Assembly: GCF_000230555.1 (NCBI RefSeq)
Contig: NC_016078.1
Coordinates: forward strand, 1,116,001-1,180,000
DNA: 64,000 nt
Direction of reading: 5' to 3'
Origin: Pelagibacterium halotolerans B2
GTDB taxonomy: Bacteria; Pseudomonadota; Alphaproteobacteria; Rhizobiales; Devosiaceae
The position numbers and the translations under genes are program-made. This document shows, in pieces, positions 44,461 to 53,625 of this stretch (position 1 is the stretch's first letter; each line of letters begins with the position of its first letter). The notes below the pieces were generated by a model. The model was not told the origin of the DNA. It made no database searches and saw nothing but the letters and a program-made list of their open reading frames with translations.

Positions 44461-44982
44461 ATGACGACGACACCCATTCCATTGAAAATTGTCGATTTCA
44501 TTCGAACGATCACCAAATACTGGGCTCTGCTTGGCGGTGTGTTCATCCTGGGTGTCGTCGCCATAAATGTTTACAGCATCGCGCTGATTATCCTGTTCGG
44601 CCGCCCATTTCCTGGCGTTTATGAATTGGTTCAGATCGGCGCGGCGGTCGGCATGTTCATGTTCCTGCCCTACTGTCAGATCAGCGGAGCGAATGTAACG
44701 GCGGACATCTTTACCTCGGGCATGCCTAAAAAGGCTGTTGCTGCGCTCAGTGCGCTCGGTGCGCTACTGGCGCTGGCCCTCGCCGTGCTGCTGCTCTGGC
44801 GGATGTTTTTCGGGCTCGAAGATCTGATTGAATATCGGGAAACAACGACAATTCATCAGATACCGCTCTGGTACGGTTATGTGCCCATTCTGGTGTCGCT
44901 GGCGCTGGTCGCACTGGCCGCTTTCTCGAACATTGTCCAGGCTCGGTACGGCATCATCCCCGAAGAGATCGAGGGCGCCTGA
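44461..44982 (+). CDS. TRAP transporter small permease (DctQ family)
   Basis: The 173-residue protein has four TM helices and the DctQ pattern around YELVQIGAAVGMFMFLPYCQ. It partners with the large permease and lies 10 nt after the binding-protein gene, with GGGAGCTCC before the ATG. Confidence 0.9.
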   Translation: MTTTPIPLKIVDFIRTITKYWALLGGVFILGVVAINVYSIALIILFGRPFPGVYELVQIGAAVGMFMFLPYCQISGANVTADIFTSGMPKKAVAALSALGALLALALAVLLLWRMFFGLEDLIEYRETTTIHQIPLWYGYVPILVSLALVALAAFSNIVQARYGIIPEEIEGA

Positions 44983-45132
44983 AGGCGGGGCGGGAGCCGT
45001 GAAGGGCCGCTTCCGTCATGCCCGCGCGGCCACCGGGTCAATTGCGGTGGATACTGAGAAATCATTGAAAATTGAGCGCTTTAGCGGCGCATGCGCAGTC
45101 CGTGAGCGGGCGCGTGGATAAGGTTGCAAACA

Positions 45133-46455
45133 ATGGGACATGAACTGTTGACCGGTGTAATTGGATTGGTCGCACTTGTCGGGCTGATCGCGATCCGGAT
45201 ACCGATAGGCTACGCCATGGCCTGCGTCGGCATAGCGGGCATTCTTGTGCTGTCCGGCCCGGCCATCCTGCTATCTCAGCTCAAGTCGCTGGCATACGGC
45301 ACGTTTTCGAACTACGACATGTCAGTCGTTCCGCTTTTTATCCTTATGGGGCATTTCGCCAACAAGGCGCATTTGTCTCATGGATTGTTCAGGGCAGCCA
45401 ACGCCTGGCTTGGACGTTTCCGCGGTGGCGTCGCCATGGCCGCCATTGCCAGTTGCGCTGGATTTGGGGCGGTTTCCGGCTCCTCGCTGGCGACAGCCTC
45501 GACAATGGGGCGCGTGGCGCTGCCCGAACTCCGGCGATATAATTATTCGCCGGCCCTGGCGACTGGTACGCTCGCGGCTGGCGGCGTCCTTGGCATTCTC
45601 ATTCCGCCCTCGGTCGTCCTCGTGGTTTACGCGGTGATCGTCGAGGCCAATATCGTCAAGATGTTCTCCGCGGCACTCGTGCCGGGTCTGATGGCGGTCC
45701 TTTTCTTTATCATCGTCATCATGATCTACACGGCGGTCAGGCCCGATTCCGGCCCGCGCGGAGAGGCGGTCGATCGCAAGGAACTCCTTGCCGCATCAAT
45801 CGGGGTCATTCCGGTCGTTGTGGTCTTCGGCCTGGTCATCGGTGGGATCTACGCCGGCTTCTTTACGCCGACGCCGGCTGCCGCTATCGGCGTATTTCTT
45901 GTCTTTGCCTATGGTGCCGCAAGGCGGTTCATCGGCATCAAGGATGTCTTTGAAGCCATACTCGAAACGGCCAAATCGGCCGGCATGATCTATGTGATCC
46001 TGCTCGGGGCCGAACTTCTCAAGATTTTCATGTCGCGCGGCGGCGTTCCCCAGGCTGCGGCCGAGATGATGGTCAATTCGGGCCTTTCGCCGATGTTGAT
46101 TCTTGTCCTGCTGTTGCTGGCCCTTATCATCCTGGGATGTCTTATGGACTCGCTGTCCATGATCCTTCTTGTGATGCCGTTCTTTTGGCCGGTCGTTGCC
46201 CAGCTCGATTTCGGCATGAGCCTTGACGATACAAAGATCTGGTTCGGTATCCTTGCGCTGATCGTGGTGGAGCTTGGCTTGATAACACCGCCGGTGGGGA
46301 TGAATGTCTTCGTCATCAACTCGATGGCCAAGGGTGTTCCCATGATGGAAACCTTCAAGGGTGCTTTTCCCTTCTTTGCCGTGGAACTGGTACGCGTCGC
46401 GCTGCTGGTTGCTTTCCCGGCAATCGTGCTCTTCTTTCCTGCATGGCTGGGATAG
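45133..46455 (+). CDS. TRAP transporter large permease (DctM family)
   Basis: The 440-residue polytopic protein has the DctM signature LAAGGVLGILIPPSVVLVVYAVI and a late GLITPPVGMNVFVINSMA. It drives Na+- or H+-coupled uptake. A 150-bp gap with a weak CCACC/GGTGG dyad separates it from dctQ, which is longer than usual. A TTG at 45124 is an alternative start. A perfect terminator follows. Confidence 0.92.
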   Translation: MGHELLTGVIGLVALVGLIAIRIPIGYAMACVGIAGILVLSGPAILLSQLKSLAYGTFSNYDMSVVPLFILMGHFANKAHLSHGLFRAANAWLGRFRGGVAMAAIASCAGFGAVSGSSLATASTMGRVALPELRRYNYSPALATGTLAAGGVLGILIPPSVVLVVYAVIVEANIVKMFSAALVPGLMAVLFFIIVIMIYTAVRPDSGPRGEAVDRKELLAASIGVIPVVVVFGLVIGGIYAGFFTPTPAAAIGVFLVFAYGAARRFIGIKDVFEAILETAKSAGMIYVILLGAELLKIFMSRGGVPQAAAEMMVNSGLSPMLILVLLLLALIILGCLMDSLSMILLVMPFFWPVVAQLDFGMSLDDTKIWFGILALIVVELGLITPPVGMNVFVINSMAKGVPMMETFKGAFPFFAVELVRVALLVAFPAIVLFFPAWLG

Positions 46456-46476
46456 GCAGACTTCAATGATCGCGTC

Positions 46477-46510
46477 AAAAAGGGCAGCCGAGGAAGCGGC
46501 TGCCCTTTTT
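46477..46510. terminator. Bidirectional terminator after dctM
   Basis: AAAAAGGGCAGCC (46477-46489) and GGCTGCCCTTTTT (46498-46510) are exact inverse complements around an 8-nt loop. Confidence 0.92.
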
Positions 46511-46586
46511 GCGTTCTCCAACCGCTGTTGTGGGAAACGGTCGAGGCGCGGGTGAACTCGACTGGAGCAATCTCGGCGAGGCATGC

Positions 46587-46601
46587 ATAACAACATGTTA
46601 T
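46587..46601. promoter_or_regulatory. Possible operator upstream of tctC
   Basis: ATAAC (46587-46591) and GTTAT (46597-46601) form a dyad around AACAT, with another GTTATAA at 46608-46614. They lie about 100 bp before tctC in an AT-rich stretch and could bind a GntR- or TctD-type regulator. No such regulator is next to the genes. Confidence 0.3.
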
Positions 46602-46706
46602 ATCTTTGTTATAAGTAGATATTTGTGTTAGTCGACCACGGCGCGTAGTGTGAGCGGTGGATACGGCCTGAAGCCGCTTCCACGCTTTTCTTTTGGGAGG
46701 ATTGGT

Positions 46707-47702
46707 ATGTTCAAGAAAGTATTGATGACGGCGGCTGCAATGTCGCTGGTGGCCGGTGCAGCATCGGCCCAGGACTTCCCCGAGCGCGAACTGCTCGGTG
46801 TCATCATGTGGGGTGCCGGTGGGGCGACCGACGTGGTGGCCCGTGCCGTGCCCCCGGCAGCCGAGGAGGCGCTTGGTGGCTCGATCGTCATGCTCAACCG
46901 AGCTGGCGCTTCCGGCGCGATAGCGACGACCTATGTCGCAACCGCACCAGCAGACGGTTACACTCTGCTCTACGGTGCGGAAAATCCGCAGCTCTACGGC
47001 GTCACCGGTCTGAGCGAGCTCGATTATGCCGACTTCTATCCGGTCAACATTCTTGGCCGCGGTGTTGGGGTTATCGTGACGGCGCCCGACGCACCCTGGG
47101 ATAGCTTTGCCGAGCTGGTCGCTGACGCCCAGGAACGTCCCGGCGAAATCCGCATGGGGTCGACCGGACCGGGCGGCATTCCTTTCACCATTGGCGCCAT
47201 GCTTTCGACCGTGGCCGAGTATGAAGTTACCGCCGTTCCTTTCGAGGGCGAAGGCCCGGGCCTTACCGCCCTGCAGGGCGGTCATATCGACTACATGCCG
47301 GTAGGGGCTTCGGCCGCAGCCGATCTGATTGAAGCGGGCACGGTCAAGGCGCTTGCCGTGTTCGACAATCAGGAAGTCCCGGCCCTCCCGGGCATTCCGC
47401 CCATCACCGACGAATTCCCCGAGCTTGACGCCCAGCTTCCCTGGGGACCGTTCTACGGCGTGTTCGTGCGTGCCGATACGCCCGACGACATCAAGCAGGA
47501 ACTGACCGAAGCCTTCGAAGTTGCTGCGAACACATCGGACTTTCAGCGGTTGATGGCGGAACGTTCCAATATCGTGATGAACATCTCGGGGGCTCGCGCG
47601 GCCGAATTCCTCGCTCAGTGGCAGTCCTCGACGGCATGGGCCCTCTACGACGCCGGCGCCGCAGAGCGCTCGCCCGAGGAGTTCGATATCCCTCGCCCTT
47701 AA
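46707..47702 (+). CDS. Tripartite tricarboxylate transporter binding protein (TctC/Bug family)
   Basis: The 331-residue protein has a signal peptide (cleavage near ASAQD) and the Bug-family pattern VMLNRAGASGAIATTYVATAPADGYTLLYG and GEIRMGSTGPGGIPFT. These proteins bind carboxylates such as citrate, malonate or aromatic acids for TctAB. GGGAGG precedes the ATG at 46707. A terminator-like hairpin separates it from tctB. Confidence 0.92.
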   Translation: MFKKVLMTAAAMSLVAGAASAQDFPERELLGVIMWGAGGATDVVARAVPPAAEEALGGSIVMLNRAGASGAIATTYVATAPADGYTLLYGAENPQLYGVTGLSELDYADFYPVNILGRGVGVIVTAPDAPWDSFAELVADAQERPGEIRMGSTGPGGIPFTIGAMLSTVAEYEVTAVPFEGEGPGLTALQGGHIDYMPVGASAAADLIEAGTVKALAVFDNQEVPALPGIPPITDEFPELDAQLPWGPFYGVFVRADTPDDIKQELTEAFEVAANTSDFQRLMAERSNIVMNISGARAAEFLAQWQSSTAWALYDAGAAERSPEEFDIPRP

Positions 47703-47716
47703 TCAGCTACATATCG

Positions 47717-47750
47717 ATGCCGCGCATGGTCTATCCTGCGCGGCATTTTT
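47717..47750 (+). terminator. Intercistronic terminator-like hairpin between tctC and tctB
   Basis: ATGCCGCGC (47717-47725) and GCGCGGCAT (47738-47746) form a 9-bp stem with a 12-nt loop, followed by T5 (47746-47750). It probably lowers tctBA expression relative to the binding protein. Confidence 0.7.
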
Positions 47751-47763
47751 CAGGGAGGACCAA

Positions 47764-48270
47764 ATGACCGAGTCGGAAACGGAGCTGGCAAAGCCCATCG
47801 TGAGTTATGTGAGTATGCCAGGGGCGTTCGTCTTTTCGCTTCTGGTGCTGGCTGTCTCACTCGTCCTGTTCCAGCAGGCATGGACCATAGCGGGAATTCA
47901 GTCGTTGTCCTCAGCCGGCGTGTTTCCCATGCTGGCCGCTGGAACAATGGCCGTGTCAGGGCTTTTCATCGCGGTAAAGAGCTTCCGGGAGCGGCGCGCC
48001 GCCCGTAAAAAAGACGGAGCGGGCAGTCTGGGCGAGGTGGTTACGCTTCCGATCGCCATCTTTGCTGCCATGATCGTCGCCTACCTGTTCGTTCTCCAGC
48101 CTCTCGGCTTCATCGTATCGTCCTATCTGTTCCTGCTGGCGGGAACCGGCTTTCTCTACCGCAAGCGGTTCGTCATGCTTGCCTTGATCAATGCGATTGT
48201 TGTGGCGGTGGTCTATGTGGTCTTCCGCTACGTCTTTGTGGTCGTCCTGCCGCGGGGAGTTTTCTTCTGA
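47764..48270 (+). CDS. Tripartite tricarboxylate transporter small subunit (TctB family)
   Basis: The 168-residue protein has four predicted TM helices and the TctB end pattern LPRGVFF. AGGGAGG precedes the ATG. Its stop overlaps the tctA ATG by 1 nt. Confidence 0.87.
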   Translation: MTESETELAKPIVSYVSMPGAFVFSLLVLAVSLVLFQQAWTIAGIQSLSSAGVFPMLAAGTMAVSGLFIAVKSFRERRAARKKDGAGSLGEVVTLPIAIFAAMIVAYLFVLQPLGFIVSSYLFLLAGTGFLYRKRFVMLALINAIVVAVVYVVFRYVFVVVLPRGVFF

Positions 48271-49781
48271 TGGAAAATTTTTCCTATTTCCTCATGGTCT
48301 GGGCCGATCCGCGGCTTATTCTGCTGACAGCAGCAGGCACCTTCGCCGGCATCTATATCGGTGCAATCCCGGGCTTGTCGGTGACAATGGCTGCCTCCAT
48401 CCTGATTTCATTCACCTTCAGCTGGGACACCAACAGTGCGCTCGCCCTGATTTCGGGCGTGTTTCTCGGCGGGGTTTATGGCGGATCGCGCACGGCGATC
48501 CTGCTCAATATTCCCGGCGCGCCATCGGCGGTTGCCACCGCTCTGGACGGTTACCCGATGGCTCAGCGCGGCGAGGCTGGCCTGGCCATAGGGCTGGGCA
48601 CGATCATGTCGGTTATCGGGGGCTTTGTCGGGATCATCGCACTTGCGGTCGCGGCTCCGCTCATCTCGCGGTTTGCCCTGTGGTTCGCCCCACGCGACTA
48701 TATGCTGCTTGCGATGATCGGCATCCTGCTCGTGGGCTCGCTGGCCTCGTCCTCGCTCGCCAAAGGCATTTTTGCGGCAGCTCTGGGCGTTGTCATCGGC
48801 CTTGTGGGGATGGATCCGATGACCGCGCAGGCCCGCTTCACCTTCGGCAATTTCAGCCTGATGGGCGGCATTTCCTATGTGGCAGCCATGATCGGCTTTT
48901 TCGGGGTCGCCGAGGTTCTTTATCAATTGCGTACCCTTGATGCCGCGGTCGTGCGGCAGAAGGTCGACAAACTGCTTCCGGACTTTTCCCTTGTAAGGAA
49001 ATACCTGCCGCTTTCCCTGCGCTCGTCCGCGATCGGGGTCACGATCGGCGCCCTGCCGGGCACTGGAGGGGATATCGCAGCACTGATGGCATACGATCAG
49101 GCGCGTCGCACCATCAAAAAGCCATCCCATCCTTTCGGGCAGGGAGCGCAGGAAGGTGTCGTCGCACCCGAGGCTGCAAACAATGCTGCCGTGGGTGGAG
49201 CCTATATTCCCATGCTTACGCTTGGCATTCCAGGCGACGCGGTAACCGCGATCATTATCGGGGCGCTCTATATTCACGGCTTGCGACCGGGACCGCTGCT
49301 GATGACCGATACGCCGCACCTGTTCTGGTTCGTCGTGGGCAGCCTGACCCTCGCCAACATTTTCCTTCTGGTTTTCGGCCTGTCAGGCATTCGCCTGTTC
49401 GCCAAGATCGTGGAACTGCCCAAGGGCATCATCTTGCCGCTGATCGTGGTTCTGGCCGCCGTAGGAACGTTCGCCGTTCAGAACAATATTACCGACGTCT
49501 ATTGGATGATGGCCTTCGGAATCCTGGGTTATTTCCTCAAGGTATATGGGTTTCCGGTGGCGCCGATTATCCTGGGAATCATCCTGGGTCCGCTGATGGA
49601 CCTGTCCTATCGCCGTTCCATAATCTCGGTTCGCGACGACCCGGTGCACTTTGTCGGGGAGTTCTTCACCAGCCCACTTTCGGCCGTACTTTTCGTGGCG
49701 TTCGTGCTGCTGATCCTGAGCCAGACCAGATGGTGGGGCAAGCTCTGGGCCGGCCGATCCAGGACTGACGCTGCGGGGTAG
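48270..49781 (+). CDS. Tripartite tricarboxylate transporter large subunit (TctA family)
   Basis: The 503-residue protein has about twelve TM helices and the TctA motifs GAIPGLSVTMAASILISFTF, GGVYGGSRTAILLNIPG and the repeat-related IGALPGTGGDIAALMAYDQ. It is the main translocation subunit, using an ion gradient. It is coupled to tctB by a TGATG overlap. Confidence 0.93.
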   Translation: MENFSYFLMVWADPRLILLTAAGTFAGIYIGAIPGLSVTMAASILISFTFSWDTNSALALISGVFLGGVYGGSRTAILLNIPGAPSAVATALDGYPMAQRGEAGLAIGLGTIMSVIGGFVGIIALAVAAPLISRFALWFAPRDYMLLAMIGILLVGSLASSSLAKGIFAAALGVVIGLVGMDPMTAQARFTFGNFSLMGGISYVAAMIGFFGVAEVLYQLRTLDAAVVRQKVDKLLPDFSLVRKYLPLSLRSSAIGVTIGALPGTGGDIAALMAYDQARRTIKKPSHPFGQGAQEGVVAPEAANNAAVGGAYIPMLTLGIPGDAVTAIIIGALYIHGLRPGPLLMTDTPHLFWFVVGSLTLANIFLLVFGLSGIRLFAKIVELPKGIILPLIVVLAAVGTFAVQNNITDVYWMMAFGILGYFLKVYGFPVAPIILGIILGPLMDLSYRRSIISVRDDPVHFVGEFFTSPLSAVLFVAFVLLILSQTRWWGKLWAGRSRTDAAG

Positions 49782-49831
49782 GGTGGCGGGCACTATCGCC
49801 TGCCGCCACGCCGACGAAACACAAAGAGCAA

Positions 49832-50653
49832 ATGATGATTACCGGGACTACCCGTTTGCTGCCCCTTGTTGGACATCCGGTTGCGCAAGTGAAGTCGCCA
49901 CCGGCGTTCAACGCCCATTTTTCACGGTCCGGCGTCGATGCGGTGATTTTTCCGGTCGATGTCGAACCTGACGCGGCAGAGCAATTTTTTTCCAACCTTG
50001 CCGGCTGGAAGAATTGTATTGGCTGCTCGGTGACCATGCCCCACAAGCAGCGGGCGTTTGCCAGGGTCGATATCCGCACCGAACGGGCCGAAATGGCCGG
50101 CGCCGTCAATATCATACGCCGCAACGCAGATGGCACACTTGTGGGTGATATGACCGATGGTCTGGCCATGGTGGCGGCCCTCATTGCGGCGGGTTTTACG
50201 CCGGCAGGTGCCCGCGCGCTGGTCGTGGGCGGCGGCGGTGGGGCAGGGTCGGCGATCGCGCTGGCGCTCTGTGAGGCCGGGGTGGAAGCAATGACAATCC
50301 TGGAAACGGATCGGGACAGGAGCGCAGCGATCACCGCACGACTCGGCACCCGGTTTCCGGGCATAGATTTCTCAACGGAAAAGCCACCAACTCAACCGGT
50401 CGACCTCGTACTCAATGCAACGCCGCTTGGTATGAAGCCCAATGACTCATTGCCGGTCGACGTGCAATTTTTGTCCTCCGGCACATATGTGGCCGACGTG
50501 GTTACCGAGCCGGTTGAAACGGTCCTTCTTGCCCGGGCCCGCGCCCAAGGCATGCCGACCGTATCGGGGCTCGACATGGTCCACTGGCAATTACCGTTCC
50601 AAATGGCACATCTCCATCTGCCCGGCTGGCCGCAGGATGGACAAGCGGCATGA
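49832..50653 (+). CDS. Shikimate-dehydrogenase-like oxidoreductase with altered substrate site
   Basis: The 273-residue protein has an AroE fold with nucleotide motif VVGGGGGAGSA. The catalytic Lys72 (MPHK) and Asp109 (MTDG) of the family are kept. The shikimate-carboxylate binders are not: the usual HSxS is QVKS (19-22), the Asn of NVTxPxK is Ser66 and the Asn of GDNTDG is Met107. It is therefore probably not a true shikimate dehydrogenase. It follows tctA by 50 bp and may act on the imported acid. Confidence 0.8.
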   Translation: MMITGTTRLLPLVGHPVAQVKSPPAFNAHFSRSGVDAVIFPVDVEPDAAEQFFSNLAGWKNCIGCSVTMPHKQRAFARVDIRTERAEMAGAVNIIRRNADGTLVGDMTDGLAMVAALIAAGFTPAGARALVVGGGGGAGSAIALALCEAGVEAMTILETDRDRSAAITARLGTRFPGIDFSTEKPPTQPVDLVLNATPLGMKPNDSLPVDVQFLSSGTYVADVVTEPVETVLLARARAQGMPTVSGLDMVHWQLPFQMAHLHLPGWPQDGQAA

Positions 50654-50673
50654 AGCCAGGTTCGCCACCGAAT

Positions 50674-50775
50674 TAGAGCGCTTCCAGGATAAGTGGGTAC
50701 CACTTATCCGGTTCGGAAGCGCGACAAAACAAGGACTTAGAGCAATTGAAGCGATTCCAAGAAGCGCTGAAATGC
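50674..50775. repeat. Palindromic intergenic repeat element (rhizobial RIME-like)
   Basis: The element is built from nested inverted repeats. GCGCTTCC (50678-50685) pairs with GGAAGCGC (50715-50722), and inside it GGATAAGTGG (50687-50696) pairs with CCACTTATCC (50700-50709) around GTA. It continues with ACAAAACAAGGACTTAGAGC and another GAAGCGCT. This resembles the mosaic palindromic elements scattered between genes in Rhizobiales. Only one copy is visible in this window. Confidence 0.65.
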
Positions 50776-50844
50776 TGTAGTGAGTGGCGATCGGCTTGAA
50801 AGGCCTGCGCCAATTGCCCCGACGCGGGTTGCCGAGTCCGGGCT

Positions 50845-51882
50845 TCAGCCCGGTGTTCCTGCCGGCCAGGTATCGCCGATGCGATATCCCTCCGGCCATG
50901 GATCGGACGGATCGAGCATAAGTTGCTTGGTTTCGGTTATCCACGCGCGCCCGGAAATAGACGGGATAATGGCCGGGCTACCCCCCATGGTGGTTTCGCG
51001 TTCGATGCGGCAGGCAAAACGGCTGCCAATAATCGAGACGCCATGAAACGCCTCGCCAACTGAAAGTTCTCCGCGTGCATGAAGAACGGCCATGCGCGCC
51101 GAACAGCCCGTGCCGGTTGGCGAGCGATCGAGTTTTCCCGGCTCGATGGCGACCGTATTGCGACCGGTCTTTACGCCATCGATTTTTGCGACCGGCGCGG
51201 TGAACTGACAAAATGAAATATGGGACCAGTCGGGGTTGGTGGGATGAACAAAGCCAAGCTGCTCGGTGGCGGCGCGGGTCAGTTTCATGCCCATGCTTGC
51301 AAGATCATGCGCCTCGTCGGGAACAAGGGAAAAGCCCAACTGTTGGGCATCGACCAGAACAAAACTGTCGCCGCCATAGGCGGTGTCGACGCGCAGAGAG
51401 CCTACCCCTTCGACCTCGATCACCGCGTCGAGCTTTGCCGCAAAGCTTGGGTGGTTCGTGACACGGATCGATGTGGCCTTGCCGTTCTCGCACGCCGCCA
51501 CGACTTCGATCAGTCCACCCGGCGCTTCGAGAAAGAAGCGGGTTTCAGGTTCGGTCATTTCAATAATGCCGGTATCGAGGAGAACGGTTGAAACGCAGAT
51601 CGAGTTTGACCCTGACATTGGCGGCGTGTGAATCGGCTCCATGATGATCCAACCCATCGCCGCACGCGGATCCTTGGGTGGAACCAGGAGATTGACATGT
51701 CGGAAAACGCCCCCACGCGGCTCGTTGAGCACGAAATTGCGCAAACGGTCGTCGGTGGCGATCCAGCGTGCCTGCTCCCAGATCGTCTCGCCGGGCGGTG
51801 GAGCATATCCTCCAACGATGACGTCACCGACCTCTCCTTCGGCGTGACAGCCCACCACATGGATGACTTTGGACGAACGCAT
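50845..51882 (-). CDS. Proline-racemase-family enzyme (hydroxyproline epimerase/dehydratase type)
   Basis: The 345-residue protein covers the whole proline racemase fold. At the first catalytic position it has Ser90 (MSGSN instead of MCGH). At the second it has Thr256 (DRSPTGTGC instead of DRSPCGTG), with Cys260 four residues later. Thr at the second site is known from trans-3-hydroxy-L-proline dehydratases. The upstream partner resembles pyrroline-2-carboxylate reductase, the next step of that pathway. I favour a dehydratase or epimerase of hydroxyproline; a racemase is unlikely. Confidence 0.83.
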   Translation of the reverse strand: MRSSKVIHVVGCHAEGEVGDVIVGGYAPPPGETIWEQARWIATDDRLRNFVLNEPRGGVFRHVNLLVPPKDPRAAMGWIIMEPIHTPPMSGSNSICVSTVLLDTGIIEMTEPETRFFLEAPGGLIEVVAACENGKATSIRVTNHPSFAAKLDAVIEVEGVGSLRVDTAYGGDSFVLVDAQQLGFSLVPDEAHDLASMGMKLTRAATEQLGFVHPTNPDWSHISFCQFTAPVAKIDGVKTGRNTVAIEPGKLDRSPTGTGCSARMAVLHARGELSVGEAFHGVSIIGSRFACRIERETTMGGSPAIIPSISGRAWITETKQLMLDPSDPWPEGYRIGDTWPAGTPG

Positions 51883-51938
51883 GGATTAGGCAACTCCGTT
51901 TGGGACGTGGTTTGAATGTGCAGGCGAGGCTTGGGAGG

Positions 51939-52562
51939 TCACCCCTTGAGGGGTTCGACGACGCGCGAACATATCCAGAGCACCTCAGCGTCCTCCTCGG
52001 AGGCCTTGATGAGCGCGTGGCCCATAGTGCTGTCGAAATAGCAGCTATCGCCCACCGCAAGTCGAGTGGGTGAATAAAATTGCGTGTGGAGTTCGACCTC
52101 CCCCGAGAGCACGAAAACGAACTCCTCACCGGGATGGGAGAGCATGCCTTCAAATCGGGCAACCGAGTTCGCCTTGATCTTGGCCCTGAGCGGCACGAAC
52201 TGCTTGTTTGCCAGATCGGTACACAGCATCTGGTAGTCGTATTGCGCTGTATCGAGCGGAACGCCGTCTCCGGCGCGCGTTACCGTTCTCCGCCCGCTGA
52301 CAGTGGTGGTTTGGCGCTCCGAAAAGAGATCGGCTACGTCCACGCCCAACCCCTCGGCCAGACTGAGAATCGTATCGTAGGTGGGCGACATCTGCCCGTT
52401 CTCGATCTTGGATAGCGTCGAGGGTGCCAGGGCACACCGCCGGGCCAATTCGTTGAGGGTAAATCCGTGGCTTTGTCGCAAATGGCGCAATGTTTCGGCG
52501 ATGGAGTATTGCGGCCGACGCTGCGCGCCTTTCTCGGATGGCTTGGGGAGGGTGCTGTTCAT
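51939..52562 (-). CDS. XRE-family regulator with C-terminal cupin
   Basis: The 207-residue protein has an N-terminal HTH (about 22-80; FTLNELARRCALAPSTLSKIE) and a cupin sensor domain (about 115-205; MLSHPGEEFVFVLSGEVELH). Such regulators often control amino-acid or polyamine catabolism. It lies between the racemase-family and reductase genes on one strand, so it is the best candidate to bind the paired sites at 53626 and 53809. Confidence 0.9.
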   Translation of the reverse strand: MNSTLPKPSEKGAQRRPQYSIAETLRHLRQSHGFTLNELARRCALAPSTLSKIENGQMSPTYDTILSLAEGLGVDVADLFSERQTTTVSGRRTVTRAGDGVPLDTAQYDYQMLCTDLANKQFVPLRAKIKANSVARFEGMLSHPGEEFVFVLSGEVELHTQFYSPTRLAVGDSCYFDSTMGHALIKASEEDAEVLWICSRVVEPLKG

Positions 52563-52597
52563 GAGCTCAGCCGCTGTCCTGTCTATTTGTTCAAGTT

Positions 52598-53605
52598 TTA
52601 GGCTATTGCCAATGTCCTGAGACTAGCAAGGTCTTCCTCGGTAATGGGTATGCCGTTCTGCGCCGTTTGGGCACGAATTTCCGCACGCCTCTGGCCAGGA
52701 AGGCGTGAAACGCCCGCTGCCTGCATCGCTGTGATCAATCCATGAGCTCGCCGGTCGAAAGCTTCTCCGGCGCCATATGACGGGTCGATCAGGATTATCA
52801 GTTGACCAGTATGCGGGGTTTGCGCGCCCTGGTGCCCGGACCAGTCGAACTCAAAGGAAAAATGCCCGCCCGTCAGAGCAGCGCCCAGCAATTCCACCAT
52901 CATGGAAATCGAGGAGCCCTTATAGCCGCCAAATGTCAGCAGGGCACCGCCATCCAGAACGGCCCGGGGGTCGTTGGTCGGCTTTCCGTCCCCATCGACC
53001 CCGGAATCGGGTGGCAGGGTGTGCCCCTTTCGAGCCGCGATCTGCACATCGCCATTGGCCATGGCCGAAGTCGCGAGGTCGAAAACCATCGGTTCGCTGT
53101 TCTCGACCGGCGCCGCAAAGGCAAAAGGGTTTGTGCCGAACACCGCGCTCTTGCCATCGAACGGCACGGTGCAGGCAAAACTGTTGACTGCGCTGATCGC
53201 AATCAGGCCCTCGCGGGCAAACGGCTCGATGTCGGGCCAGAGTGCGCTTAAATGATGCGAGTTGCGGATCGCCAGAACAGATATGCCGGCTTGCCGGCTC
53301 TTGCTTATCGCCAGATCGCGCCCGCGCGCCAGTGCGGCCTGGGCAAAGCCATTTCTGGCATCGACCCGGCAAAACGATGGCGCCACATCTTCGACTTCAG
53401 GCGTGGCCCTGCCATCGACCCAGCCTGTGTTCAGGGAGGCTACGTAGCCCGGCATGCGGAAGATGCCGTGGCTGTATGCTCCATCACGCTCGCACATGGC
53501 GCAGTTCTCGGCCAGAATCGACGCAACGACCCTGTCCGTCCCGTGGCGCAGGAAGATTTTTTCGAGAAGTCCCACGAGTTCTGCGTAGGCGATGGTTGTG
53601 GACAC
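52598..53605 (-). CDS. Malate/lactate dehydrogenase-2 family reductase (pyrroline-2-carboxylate reductase-like)
   Basis: This 335-residue Ldh_2-fold NAD(P)H enzyme has SHGIFRMPGYVASLNTG, AIRNSHHLSALW (the catalytic His region) and DGGALLTFGGYKGSSISMMVE. Close relatives (DpkA, LhpI-like) reduce delta1-pyrroline-2-carboxylate to L-proline. This fits the hydroxyproline-type enzyme in the same operon. The GTG at 53605 was chosen because GGAG stands 7 nt before it; the frame extends to 53668 through the promoter. Confidence 0.85.
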   Translation of the reverse strand: MSTTIAYAELVGLLEKIFLRHGTDRVVASILAENCAMCERDGAYSHGIFRMPGYVASLNTGWVDGRATPEVEDVAPSFCRVDARNGFAQAALARGRDLAISKSRQAGISVLAIRNSHHLSALWPDIEPFAREGLIAISAVNSFACTVPFDGKSAVFGTNPFAFAAPVENSEPMVFDLATSAMANGDVQIAARKGHTLPPDSGVDGDGKPTNDPRAVLDGGALLTFGGYKGSSISMMVELLGAALTGGHFSFEFDWSGHQGAQTPHTGQLIILIDPSYGAGEAFDRRAHGLITAMQAAGVSRLPGQRRAEIRAQTAQNGIPITEEDLASLRTLAIA

Positions 53606-53625
53606 GAGGTGCTCCGGTAGAGAAT

